Assembly: GCA_902762505.1 (NCBI GenBank)
Contig: CACWOQ010000020.1
Coordinates: 1 to 34,415 of the forward strand
Direction: 5' to 3'
Length of the DNA: 34,415 bases
Source of the DNA: an uncultured Ruminococcus sp.
GTDB taxonomy: Bacteria > Bacillota > Clostridia > Oscillospirales > CAG-272
Part shown: positions 8,889 to 16,418 of the stretch, one piece after another
How the letters are laid out: each line of letters opens with the position of its first letter
Numbering within the stretch: the first letter of the stretch is position 1
Made by a program: the position numbers and the translations under genes
Notes under the pieces: model-generated
Told to the model about the DNA's origin: nothing
What the model saw: the letters and a program-made list of their open reading frames with translations, nothing else
Databases searched by the model: none

Positions 8889-10157
8889 TCAAAGTCTGAC
8901 GTAACGCTTGACGTATGACAGACACGACGTCATGACGCCTTCGCCGAATACGGAATCGAGCGCGGAGATCAGTCCTTCCGCCTGTGCGGAAACGTAGACG
9001 GGGTTCTGCGACTCAAGCTTTCTGAGCACCTTTTTGCAAAGTATCAGATCGACCGCCTGCGCTTCCGTGCCGCCGCAGGCGCGGAAAACGGGCACGAATT
9101 TACGGGTCTGAGTCATTATCCTGTTGCCGAACGTTATCTGCATATGAGCGCTCAAATATTCGTCGAACCGTTCTATTTTTTCCGACATTTCGGAGGACAT
9201 CGGAAATTCTTTCAGCGCCGAGGAGTAAAGCTCCGACAGGCGCGTCGCCGAAACGGACACGGGAGCGGTATGCGGCGCCGAAAACGGCTTTGCGCGGCTT
9301 TGCAGCTCGATCACCATCGCACGGTCGTATACCTTGTCCGAGATGGAAAGCGTCGAATCATCGTTGTTCGCGGTGCCGACGAACCACACGTTATCGGGTA
9401 CCGTGAGCTTTCCGCCTTCAAGCAGCTCGGGGTCGTTTTCACGCGTGTCAGACACGACCTCAATCTTACGCGACGCGAGCTCCGGCAGCTCGAGCACGGA
9501 CAGAAATTCAGCAAAATAGTATTCGACGCGCGCGATGTTCATTTCATCAAGCACGGTTATGAAAACGGCGTCGCTGTCGTTCGCTTCATACAGCCGGCAG
9601 AGCAGCTCGGTCTCGGTGAAATTGCCCGTGAATTCGTTGTAGTATCCGAGCATATCCGTCCTGTCCTTCCACGACGGCTGCACCGGGACGATCAGCGCGT
9701 CGCGCCCGATGAATTTGCCGAACGCGTACGAAAGCGACGTTTTTCCGGTGCCGGATATGCCCTGCATGATGACGAGCCTGCTTACGGCGAGAGACGAGAC
9801 GAAAGCGCGTATCACGTCCTCCTCGTAGTAAAGCCCCATTTCGGATGCGGCGTAATTGCGAAAGCTCTCGCACAGCAGGGAAAGGGACTCGACCTCGTCA
9901 AATTTTTCCTGTTTGTGCGCGCGTCTTTTCGCGTCCGTTTCGGACAGACGGCTGAAACGGCGCTTTTCCTTCAGTCTCTTCCTCTCCGCTTCTCTGCCCT
10001 TCATATCTCTGCCGCTTTTGAGAATGAACGCCGCCATCAGAGCGACGACCGCCAGAAGAAGAATCACGAGATATGCAAAAACAGCCCTGTGCCCGGTAAG
10101 GGTCTGCCAGAGCGAGCCGCCGCTTTCGGTTGCCTCAAGCAAAAAACAAGTCATCAT
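8889..10157 (-). CDS. Membrane-anchored McrB-like AAA+ ATPase (first paralogue)
   Basis: 422 residues, first gene of the operon. One transmembrane helix (about 29-48, VFAYLVILLLAVVALMAAFI) is followed by a basic helical linker and an AAA_5/McrB-type domain: Walker A GISGTGKTS (Lys139), Walker B VLDEMNIARVEYYF (Asp204-Glu205), VWFVGTANNDDSTL and SDKVYDRAM. Start: AGAGGA lies seven bases before the first of two adjacent ATGs. It differs from the 5980-7329 paralogue mainly in the N-terminal region, which has one helix rather than two. McrB-type proteins form hexameric rings that remodel a partner; here the ring would sit on the membrane. Restriction of DNA is unlikely, since no nuclease is encoded nearby. 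Confidence 0.9.
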   Translation of the reverse strand: MMTCFLLEATESGGSLWQTLTGHRAVFAYLVILLLAVVALMAAFILKSGRDMKGREAERKRLKEKRRFSRLSETDAKRRAHKQEKFDEVESLSLLCESFRNYAASEMGLYYEEDVIRAFVSSLAVSRLVIMQGISGTGKTSLSYAFGKFIGRDALIVPVQPSWKDRTDMLGYYNEFTGNFTETELLCRLYEANDSDAVFITVLDEMNIARVEYYFAEFLSVLELPELASRKIEVVSDTRENDPELLEGGKLTVPDNVWFVGTANNDDSTLSISDKVYDRAMVIELQSRAKPFSAPHTAPVSVSATRLSELYSSALKEFPMSSEMSEKIERFDEYLSAHMQITFGNRIMTQTRKFVPVFRACGGTEAQAVDLILCKKVLRKLESQNPVYVSAQAEGLISALDSVFGEGVMTSCLSYVKRYVRL

Positions 10158-10189
10158 TCGTACATCCTCTGTAGTTTTAATTCAAGTAT

Positions 10190-10218
10190 AATATATCACA
10201 TAATATAATATTTGTCAA
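10190..10218 (-). promoter_or_regulatory. Sigma-A promoter of the AAA+/transglutaminase operon
   Basis: On the minus strand TTGACA (10213-10218), a 17-bp spacer and TATATT (10190-10195). It lies about 35 bp before the first AAA+ start codon, in AT-rich DNA. No other promoter was found within the five overlapping or tightly packed genes. Confidence 0.8.
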
Positions 10219-10240
10219 TAGTGATCAGCGTAATACCCTC

Positions 10241-10472
10241 ATTTATACAGACGCTTTCCGGCGGGCAAAAGTTTCGCACGCCTGCTGAATTTTTTCAAAA
10301 TTTTTCGTGAATGCGAAAAAAAGCTCTTGACGCGTCCGTAATATGTGGTAAAATGAATTTATACAGACGCTTTCCGGCGGGCAAAAGTTTCACACGCCTG
10401 CTGAATTTTTTCAAAATTTTTCGTGAATGCGAAAAAAAGCTCTTGACGCGTCCGTAATATGTGGTAAAATGA
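10241..10472 (+). repeat. 116-bp tandem duplication containing a promoter
   Basis: Bases 10241-10356 and 10357-10472 are the same 116-bp unit back to back with one difference (G at 10276, A at 10392). Each unit includes a complete TTGACG/TAAAAT promoter, so the downstream hydrolase gene has two in tandem. The near identity suggests a recent duplication or ongoing recombination. Confidence 0.95.
10443..10470 (+). promoter_or_regulatory. Promoter of the MBL-fold hydrolase gene (second of two copies)
   Basis: TTGACG (10443-10448), 16-bp spacer, TAAAAT (10465-10470). The identical first copy is at 10327-10354. The start codon at 10490 lies 19 bp beyond the -10 box, with AAGGAGG between, so the leader from the proximal copy would be only about a dozen bases. 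Confidence 0.72.
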
Positions 10473-10489
10473 AGAAAAAGGAGGCAGAT

Positions 10490-11257
10490 ATGATACAGTT
10501 TACATTTTTAGGCACTTGCGCGGCTGACTTTTCGCCGCGGCTTACGGGCGACTGCAAAAACAGGTTCGACCGTGACGCCAGACGCGCTTCGTGCGCTCTG
10601 ATAAACGGTCGGTATCTTCTCGACTGCGGTCCGCACTGTCCAGATTCGCTCCGCATCGCCGGGATTGATCCGGGCGGAATAACGGATATAATCCTGACTC
10701 ATCTTCACGACGACCATTTCAACGTAAAAAGCGTTGAATACGTCGCCTCCCGCCATCCCGTGCGGCTTTACGTCCGCGCCGACGCGGTACTGCCGCACAT
10801 GGAAAACGTCACGGTAGTGCGGATGAACTGTTACGAAAAATACGCGCTTGACGAAAACGTCTTCGTCACCGGGCTGCCGGCAAATCACGACGCGCGGTCG
10901 TGCCCTCAGCATCTTTTGATCGAGGTAGAGGGGAAAAAGATCTTCTACGGCATGGACGGCGGCTGGCTGCTGAACGGCACTTACGCCGCTCTGTGGCACA
11001 AAAATCTCGATCTCTGCGTGCTTGACGGCACGTGCGGCGACTACACGGGCGATTTTCGCATGGGCGAGCACAACAGCATACCGATGATAAGGCTGATGCT
11101 CCCGTCCTTCCGGACCGTCGGCATAATCGACTCTCACACGCTCGTCTACATCTCCCATCTCGCGCCGTCGCTTCACAAGCCGCACGAAGAAACGGTCAGG
11201 ATCTGCGAAAAGGACGGGATACGCACAGCCTTCGACGGACTGACGCTTTCGCTTTGA
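10490..11257 (+). CDS. Metallo-beta-lactamase-fold hydrolase, PhnP/RNase Z-like branch
   Basis: 255 residues, cytoplasmic. The start is set by AAGGAGG five bases before the ATG; an upstream in-frame ATG at 10427 lies inside the duplicated promoter unit and is unlikely. Metal-binding HxHxDH is LTHLHDDH (His71, His73, Asp75, His76). Later possible ligands are NHDARS, FYGMDGG and SHLAPS. The N-terminal FLGTCAADFSPR and RASCALINGRYLLDCG fit the PhnP/Lactamase_B_2 branch, which acts on phosphodiesters, cyclic nucleotides or RNA ends. There is no phosphonate gene nearby to support PhnP itself. It is apparently monocistronic, since the next gene has its own promoter. Confidence 0.85.
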   Translation: MIQFTFLGTCAADFSPRLTGDCKNRFDRDARRASCALINGRYLLDCGPHCPDSLRIAGIDPGGITDIILTHLHDDHFNVKSVEYVASRHPVRLYVRADAVLPHMENVTVVRMNCYEKYALDENVFVTGLPANHDARSCPQHLLIEVEGKKIFYGMDGGWLLNGTYAALWHKNLDLCVLDGTCGDYTGDFRMGEHNSIPMIRLMLPSFRTVGIIDSHTLVYISHLAPSLHKPHEETVRICEKDGIRTAFDGLTLSL

Positions 11258-11327
11258 CCCGCCGGCGGTACGCGCGGCGAACAAAGTGAGATGATTTTGT
11301 AAATTTCTCTTTTCAGCAATAATCACC

Positions 11328-11356
11328 TTGACATTCCGCCCTGAAAACACTATAAT
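11328..11356 (+). promoter_or_regulatory. Consensus sigma-A promoter of the GH106-like gene
   Basis: TTGACA (11328-11333), exactly 17 bp, TATAAT (11351-11356): a perfect consensus promoter. AGGAGA and the ATG at 11384 follow. Nothing else was found in the 126-bp spacer, and no clear terminator for the upstream gene. Confidence 0.88.
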
Positions 11357-11383
11357 GGTAAAAAAACACAGGAGATATACCGT

Positions 11384-14092
11384 ATGGATTTCAAAAAGAT
11401 CGACAAAAAATACCGTCCCGTACCGTTCTGGTCGTGGAACGAGCGGCTCGAAACGGAAGAAACAAGACGTCAGATCCGGCTGATGGACGAAGCCGGACTC
11501 GGCGGCTTCTTCATGCACGCCCGCGGCGGTCTTCAGACCGAATACATGGGCGACGAATGGTTCGAAAACGTCACCGCCTCCATCGACGAGGCGAACAGGC
11601 ACGGGATGCACGCCTGGGCGTACGACGAAAACGGCTGGCCGTCCGGCTTCGGCGGCGGCAAGGTCAACGGTCTCGGGCTCAGATATCAGCAGAAATATCT
11701 GCGCGTCACAAACGATCAGTCCCCCCGTGAGCACGAGATATGCAGAGTTGACGGTCACGTTTTCTACTTCGACGTAAACCCCTTCTACGTCGACACGCTC
11801 GACCGTGAAGTCATCGCCGAATTCATCCGCGTCATATACGAGCCGTACTATGAAAAATACAAAAACAGCTTCGACGGGTATTTCACGGACGAGCCGCAGA
11901 TATCGAGAAACGGCATACCGTGGAGTCTTACCCTGCCCGAAAAGTACGAGGCTGAATACGGCGAACCGCTCCTGCCGCGTCTGCCCGAGCTGTTTATGCA
12001 GACCGGAGACTACAAAAAAACGCGCCTGCGTTTCTGGCGTCTGATAACGATGCTGTTCTCCGAGAACTTCATGAAGCAGATACACGACTGGTGCCGCGCT
12101 CACGATCTGAAATTCACCGGTCACATGGTGCTCGAGGAGTCTCTTGAGTCTCAGCTCACGTCGAACGGCGCCTGCATGCCGCATTACGAATATTTCGATA
12201 TTCCCGGCATGGACTGGCTCTGCCGTCCGATCTTCCCGTGCCTGACCATACATCAGCTCGCGTCGACCGCGGCGCAGACGGGCAAAAAACAGATCCTGAC
12301 CGAAAGCTTCGCGCTCTGCGGCCACAACGTATCGCACGAGGAGCTGAAACGCAACTACGAATGGATGATGGTGCGCGGCGTCAACCTGCTCTGCCAGCAT
12401 CTCGAAGGCTATTCCCTGCGCGGGATAAGAAAGCGCGACTATCCGCCGGCAATGCATTATCAGCAGCCGTGGTGGGAGTATTATAAACAGTGGAACGACG
12501 CCGTGTCCCGCACCGGTATGCTTCTGTCCGAAGGGGCGCTTGACGTCGACACGCTCGTGATCCACAACGAATCGAGCGCATGGGTGAATTTCAACTGCGG
12601 CGACAACGGCAGCATCGGCAAATACAACGAAGCGCTCCTGCGCACGATAGACAAGCTCGAGCGCAAGCACGTCAACTTCCATTTAGGCGACGAGATACTG
12701 CTCGAACGCCACGGAAGAGTCGAAGGCGACACGCTGATCGTCGGCGAAATGAGATACAAAAAGGTCGTTCTGCCGCTGCACGAAACGCTGTTCGGCAACA
12801 CCGAAAAGCTGCTTTGCGAATTTCGTGAAAACGGCGGCCTGATACTCGCGCCCGAGGAGATCGCGGCAAACGAAATAATCGACGATCCGGCGATCACCTA
12901 CACGAAGCGCGTATTCGACGGCTTCACGATGCATTATTTCGTCAATTCAAGCTCCGAGGCTCACCACGCAAAGATCGCGTGCGGCGGCAGGATACTTGAA
13001 CAGGAGACCGGCGAGCTTCTGCCGTTTTACGGCGAATACGATTTTGCCCCGATGTCGAGCCTCATCGTGATCGACGACGGCACGCCCGCGGCTGAAAAGC
13101 CCGCGCGGAAGGCATACAAGACGCTCGATCTGTCCGGCGAATGGAAGATCACGGGCAAAACTCCGAACAGCCTCACGCTCGACAAATGCACGTACCGCTT
13201 CGACGGCGAGCTGCAGGAGGAGAACGGCTACGTTTTGAACGTCGCGCAGAGAGCTTACGAGCTCGGACGTCCGGTCGATATAGAATGCGAATTCAAGGTA
13301 TTCTGCGCGTACGTCCCGGAAAAGCTCTCGCTTGCGTGCGAAACGCCGGAAATATTCGATATCACGGTCAACGGCAAGCCGGTCGACAAGACCGACCGCG
13401 GCTTCTTCCGCGACCGCGCCTTCCGTCTGCTCGACGTGTCGGGTCTGTTTGAAAAAGGCGAAAACGTGATAAAGCTTATAACGCACTTCGAGCAGTCGCC
13501 CGAGGTATACGAGAACATGAAGAAGGCGAAGATCTTCGAGTCCGAGAAAAACAAGCTCACCTACGATATGGAGATCGAGGCGCTTTACCTCGTCGGCGAT
13601 TTCTCGGTCGGGCTCAACGGCAGCTTTGAGAACATCCCGCACGACGCGTATTTCTTCAGCGGAGATTTCGTCATAGACCGTCCCGTAGACTCGGTAAGTC
13701 TGCACAGACTCGATCTGCAGGGCTTCCCGTTCTTCTCCGGCAAGCTCACGGTCGAGAAAAAGATCGTCTGCGACGGATCGCCCGTGCTGATCCGCTTCGA
13801 CAAGCGCGGCGTAAACGCGATCCACGTGAAGATCAACGGTACCGACGTGAAAACGTTTATGTTCACGCCGTACGAGCTTGACGTAAGCGAATACCTGCAC
13901 GAGGGTGAAAACACGGTCGAGCTCACGTTCGTGAACAACCTGAGGAACCTTCTCGGACCGCATCACCATCAGGGCGGCGAGCTTTACGCCGTATCTCCCG
14001 CGAGCTTCTTCTATGAGCCGTGCATCTGGACCGGCTACGGAAAAGGGCCTTATACGGAAAAATACTGCTTCGTCGAAACCTCGCTTATCTGA
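11384..14092 (+). CDS. Glycoside hydrolase, GH106-like (alpha-L-rhamnosidase-type)
   Basis: 902 residues with no signal peptide, so probably cytoplasmic and acting on imported oligosaccharides. The N-terminal barrel opens with PVPFWSWNERLETEETRRQI, GLGGFFMHARGGLQTEYMG and AYDENGWPSGFGGGKV, the signature of the large GH106/PF17132-like family. The YFTDEPQ segment (Glu170) and HMVLEESLESQ carry candidate catalytic acids. The last 300 residues are beta-rich with GH2-type sugar-binding features (LSGEWKIT, IHVKINGTDV, LDVSEYLHEGENTVEL). GH106 members remove alpha-L-rhamnose from pectin or glycan side chains, but the substrate range is wide and not readable here. It stands alone under a perfect promoter, with no transporter or regulator next to it. 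Confidence 0.85.
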   Translation: MDFKKIDKKYRPVPFWSWNERLETEETRRQIRLMDEAGLGGFFMHARGGLQTEYMGDEWFENVTASIDEANRHGMHAWAYDENGWPSGFGGGKVNGLGLRYQQKYLRVTNDQSPREHEICRVDGHVFYFDVNPFYVDTLDREVIAEFIRVIYEPYYEKYKNSFDGYFTDEPQISRNGIPWSLTLPEKYEAEYGEPLLPRLPELFMQTGDYKKTRLRFWRLITMLFSENFMKQIHDWCRAHDLKFTGHMVLEESLESQLTSNGACMPHYEYFDIPGMDWLCRPIFPCLTIHQLASTAAQTGKKQILTESFALCGHNVSHEELKRNYEWMMVRGVNLLCQHLEGYSLRGIRKRDYPPAMHYQQPWWEYYKQWNDAVSRTGMLLSEGALDVDTLVIHNESSAWVNFNCGDNGSIGKYNEALLRTIDKLERKHVNFHLGDEILLERHGRVEGDTLIVGEMRYKKVVLPLHETLFGNTEKLLCEFRENGGLILAPEEIAANEIIDDPAITYTKRVFDGFTMHYFVNSSSEAHHAKIACGGRILEQETGELLPFYGEYDFAPMSSLIVIDDGTPAAEKPARKAYKTLDLSGEWKITGKTPNSLTLDKCTYRFDGELQEENGYVLNVAQRAYELGRPVDIECEFKVFCAYVPEKLSLACETPEIFDITVNGKPVDKTDRGFFRDRAFRLLDVSGLFEKGENVIKLITHFEQSPEVYENMKKAKIFESEKNKLTYDMEIEALYLVGDFSVGLNGSFENIPHDAYFFSGDFVIDRPVDSVSLHRLDLQGFPFFSGKLTVEKKIVCDGSPVLIRFDKRGVNAIHVKINGTDVKTFMFTPYELDVSEYLHEGENTVELTFVNNLRNLLGPHHHQGGELYAVSPASFFYEPCIWTGYGKGPYTEKYCFVETSLI

Positions 14093-14103
14093 AGTAAATA
14101 AAA

Positions 14104-14132
14104 ATCGCCGCCCGGCGCTGCCGGGCGGCGAT
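14104..14132. terminator. Terminator between convergent genes
   Basis: A 13-bp GC-rich stem (ATCGCCGCCCGGC at 14104-14116, complement at 14120-14132) with a GCT loop, flanked by A-rich and T-rich DNA. It lies between the GH106-like gene and the convergent zinc-ribbon gene and can serve both. Confidence 0.88.
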
Positions 14133-14143
14133 CATTATTATTC

Positions 14144-14761
14144 TCAATACGTACCGTGCTGTTTTGCCTCTATCTGATCGAATACGGCTCTGTTATTCTT
14201 TGTCTTCACGAAGTTTATGATAATGAATATCAGGGCTATATCGTTGAAGAGCGCCGCAAAAACTATCATTCCGACGGAGGTGCAGCGCGTGCGTGCGACG
14301 GAAACGTCGGTCGCCATGACGTTCTGATAAAACTCGTTGCGCTTCATGGCTTTGAGATTTATTATCATCAGCGGCAGATATACGATAAGCGCGATCACGA
14401 TATAAACTATGCCCGCGGTGACGAAGGGCGCCGCCGCAACGTACGGGGCGTATTCCGGATAATAGTCGTACGACATATTAAGGATGCCGTTTACTATCGC
14501 GGTGCCGGCTCCTCCGCCGAGCAGGAACATCACGCCGGCTAAGATGAAGATCACCATGGCGCACAAAAGCACTATCCAGCCCGCTTTCCAGGAGGCGTGC
14601 TCGTATCCGAGGAACTTTTTCATGCCGTCAAGAGCCGCGTTTTCGGCACTCTGATCTATCGCGGGCACGGGCGCGGCGGCAGGCGTCTGAGGCGCTCCGC
14701 ATTCGCCGCAGAACACGGCGTTGTCGTCAAGCGGTTTTCCGCAGTTTGAGCAGTATTTCAT
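14144..14761 (-). CDS. Zinc-ribbon integral membrane protein
   Basis: 205 residues. An N-terminal zinc ribbon (KYCSNCGKPLDDNAVFCGEC, residues 2-21; four Cys in two CxxC pairs) is followed by a Pro/Ala linker and three transmembrane helices (about 62-90, 108-142, 160-185). This zinc_ribbon_2 plus membrane-helix arrangement is common in Clostridia and has no assigned function. The start codon overlaps the stop of the upstream aminotransferase gene by one base (TAATG), so the two are translated together and probably cofunction, or at least share control. Confidence 0.83.
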   Translation of the reverse strand: MKYCSNCGKPLDDNAVFCGECGAPQTPAAAPVPAIDQSAENAALDGMKKFLGYEHASWKAGWIVLLCAMVIFILAGVMFLLGGGAGTAIVNGILNMSYDYYPEYAPYVAAAPFVTAGIVYIVIALIVYLPLMIINLKAMKRNEFYQNVMATDVSVARTRCTSVGMIVFAALFNDIALIFIIINFVKTKNNRAVFDQIEAKQHGTY

Positions 14762-16026
14762 TATTTCTCCTCTCCGAGAACGTACGCGGCGGCTTCGGCT
14801 ATCACGTCGAGACCGTGCGTAAGCTCTTCTTCCGTAATTACGAGCGGCGGCAGTATTTTCAGCACCGTGTCGTTTCTGCCGGAGCGTTCGATTATAAGAC
14901 CGTTTTCAAAGCATATGCGCGAGATCTTCGCCGCAAGCTTGCCGGACGGGTCGAGCGCGGTGAAGTCTATGCCGTATATGAGCCCGCGTCCGCGGTATTC
15001 TATACGCGAGTCAAGCGGGAGTATGTTCTTTTCAACGTAATTCACGAGGACGCGCTCCATATCCTTCACGTGGGTCAGCAGATCTGTGTTTTCAAGCACG
15101 TCGAGCGCGGCGTCCGCGGCGACGAAGGCGAGCTGGTTCCCGCGGAAGGTGCCGTTGTGCTCGGCGGGTCCCCAGATATCGAGCTCGGGCTTCATGAGAA
15201 GCAGCGACATGGGCAGACCTATGCCGCCGATGGACTTGGAAAGCGTGACCATATCGGGCACGATCCCGGCTTTTTCAAACGAGAAGAATTCGCCCGTTCT
15301 TCCGCAGCCGATCTGTATATCGTCGACGATGAGAAGGATATCGTGTCTGTCGCAGAGCTCGCGCAGACGGCGGAGCCATTCGACGTCGACCGGTATGATG
15401 CCGCCCTCCGCCTGCACCGTCTCAACTACGATGGCGGCGGGGAGCTCGGAGCCGGAATGGTCGTCCGTTATCACGTTCTCGATATATCCGATCGTATCGA
15501 AGCTCTTGTTGAAGCCGTACGGGAACGGCATGAAAGTGATGCCGAGAAGCGGTGTGCCGGAGGCGGCTCTCGGATAGCTGTGGCTCGTCGCCGCGAGGGC
15601 GCCGAGGGACATTCCGTGGAACGCGCCCTGGAACGCGAAGATCGTCTGTCTGCCCTTCACCTTTCTCGCCAGCTTGAACGCGGATTCGACGGCGTTCGTG
15701 CCGGTGGGCGCCGGGAACATGACTTTATAGTCGAGTCCTCTCGGTTTGAGTATCCTGTTTTCAAAATCGGTCAGGAACGTGCGCTTCGCGACGGTATGCA
15801 TGTCGAGCGCGTGGAGTATGCCGCCGTGCTGCAGATATTCGATCATTTTTCCTATGATGTAAGGGTTGTTGTGACCGTAGTTGAGCGCGCCGGCGCCTGC
15901 GAAGAAATCGAGGTATTCTTTGCCGTTCTCGTCATACATATGGCAGCCCGCCGAACGGTCGAAAACGACCGGGAACGCCCTGCAGTATGACCTGACCTCT
16001 GACTCTACCTGTTCAAATATAGACAT
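14761..16026 (-). CDS. ectB: Diaminobutyrate--2-oxoglutarate aminotransferase (EctB-like)
   Basis: 421 residues, the usual EctB length. Class III PLP aminotransferase that makes L-2,4-diaminobutyrate from aspartate semialdehyde and glutamate. The start at 16026 (MSIFEQVESEVRSYCRAFPV) matches the family N-terminus; an upstream in-frame ATG at 16098 would cover the promoter. Diagnostic blocks are YLDFFAGAGALNYGHNNP, GTNAVESAFKLARK, AFHGMSLGALAATS, IVDDIQIGCGRTGEFFSFE and the lysine block TLSKSIGGIGLPMS. EctA, EctC and any siderophore or peptide gene that would use diaminobutyrate are absent from the window, so its product's fate is open. The next gene is a membrane protein translated in overlap. 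Confidence 0.9.
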   Translation of the reverse strand: MSIFEQVESEVRSYCRAFPVVFDRSAGCHMYDENGKEYLDFFAGAGALNYGHNNPYIIGKMIEYLQHGGILHALDMHTVAKRTFLTDFENRILKPRGLDYKVMFPAPTGTNAVESAFKLARKVKGRQTIFAFQGAFHGMSLGALAATSHSYPRAASGTPLLGITFMPFPYGFNKSFDTIGYIENVITDDHSGSELPAAIVVETVQAEGGIIPVDVEWLRRLRELCDRHDILLIVDDIQIGCGRTGEFFSFEKAGIVPDMVTLSKSIGGIGLPMSLLLMKPELDIWGPAEHNGTFRGNQLAFVAADAALDVLENTDLLTHVKDMERVLVNYVEKNILPLDSRIEYRGRGLIYGIDFTALDPSGKLAAKISRICFENGLIIERSGRNDTVLKILPPLVITEEELTHGLDVIAEAAAYVLGEEK

Positions 16027-16069
16027 ATGTAAACCATCCTGTTGTGTATTATATTTTAAGCCACTTGTG

Positions 16070-16098
16070 AGTATATCACAAAGTACCGCATTTTGCAA
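16070..16098 (-). promoter_or_regulatory. Promoter of the ectB-like operon
   Basis: On the minus strand TTGCAA (16093-16098), 17-bp spacer, TATACT (16070-16075), about 44 bp before the chosen start. This supports 16026 as the start codon. Confidence 0.72.
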
Positions 16099-16155
16099 GT
16101 CTTTTTTTTAAATAATGACCGCCTTCGCAACTTTTTTTGACAGACCGCGCCGAAA

Positions 16156-16274
16156 ATGAAGACGCTTCGCTGATGAAGAAATTCGAATTCAACGGTTTTC
16201 TTCAAGCTGGCGGCTTCGCTTCATCAGGCAGCCAAGCTGCCGTCTTCATTAGTGAGCGAAGCGAACGTCTTCAT
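16156..16274. repeat. Array of a constant 9-mer and variable mini-hairpins
   Basis: The constant word ATGAAGACG occurs at 16156-16164 and, inverted as CGTCTTCAT, at 16241-16249 and 16266-16274, with partial copies (GATGAAG, CTTCATCAG) between. Words are separated by short self-complementary pieces such as GCAGCCAAGCTGC and AAATTCGAATT. The same words resume at 34369 and 34394. Together with the 109-bp element (next entry) it fills most of the 392-bp spacer 16027-16418. Confidence 0.75.
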
Positions 16275-16348
16275 TATACGGGTTGAACACGAAAAAGCAG
16301 ACTGATTTTGTTCTCAGTCTGCTTTTGTTAAGTGCACACTTACTCACC
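16240..16348 (+). repeat. 109-bp dispersed element, copy 1 (inverted copy at 34295-34403)
   Basis: Matches the reverse complement of 34295-34403 with four mismatches in 109. It contains a 13-bp hairpin, AAAAGCAGACTGA (16293-16305) and its complement (16314-16326), with A and T tracts that make it terminator-like on both strands. It ends in GCACACTTACTCACC, beyond which the flanks of the two copies are unrelated. Here the hairpin probably also ends transcripts of the minus-strand gene that stops at 16419. Confidence 0.93.
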
Positions 16349-16418
16349 GCTCTCGCCGACCATTACGGTAAGTTCGTCTCCGGTCGTCTCCGCCGCATCT
16401 GTTATAATCCTTTACGTA

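Noticed and set aside
7326..10157. McrBC-type restriction system
   Set aside because: No nuclease motif, no modified-base-binding N-terminal domain, and both ATPases are membrane-anchored in an operon with extracellular proteins.
10508..12682. 724-codon open frame on the minus strand
   Set aside because: Antisense to the MBL-fold and GH106-like genes, whose family motifs are unmistakable. It has no ribosome site, no recognisable domain and a low-complexity Val/Arg/His composition typical of GC-rich shadow frames.
14746..15990. 414-codon open frame opposite ectB
   Set aside because: Shadow of a clear class III aminotransferase; no family features of its own.
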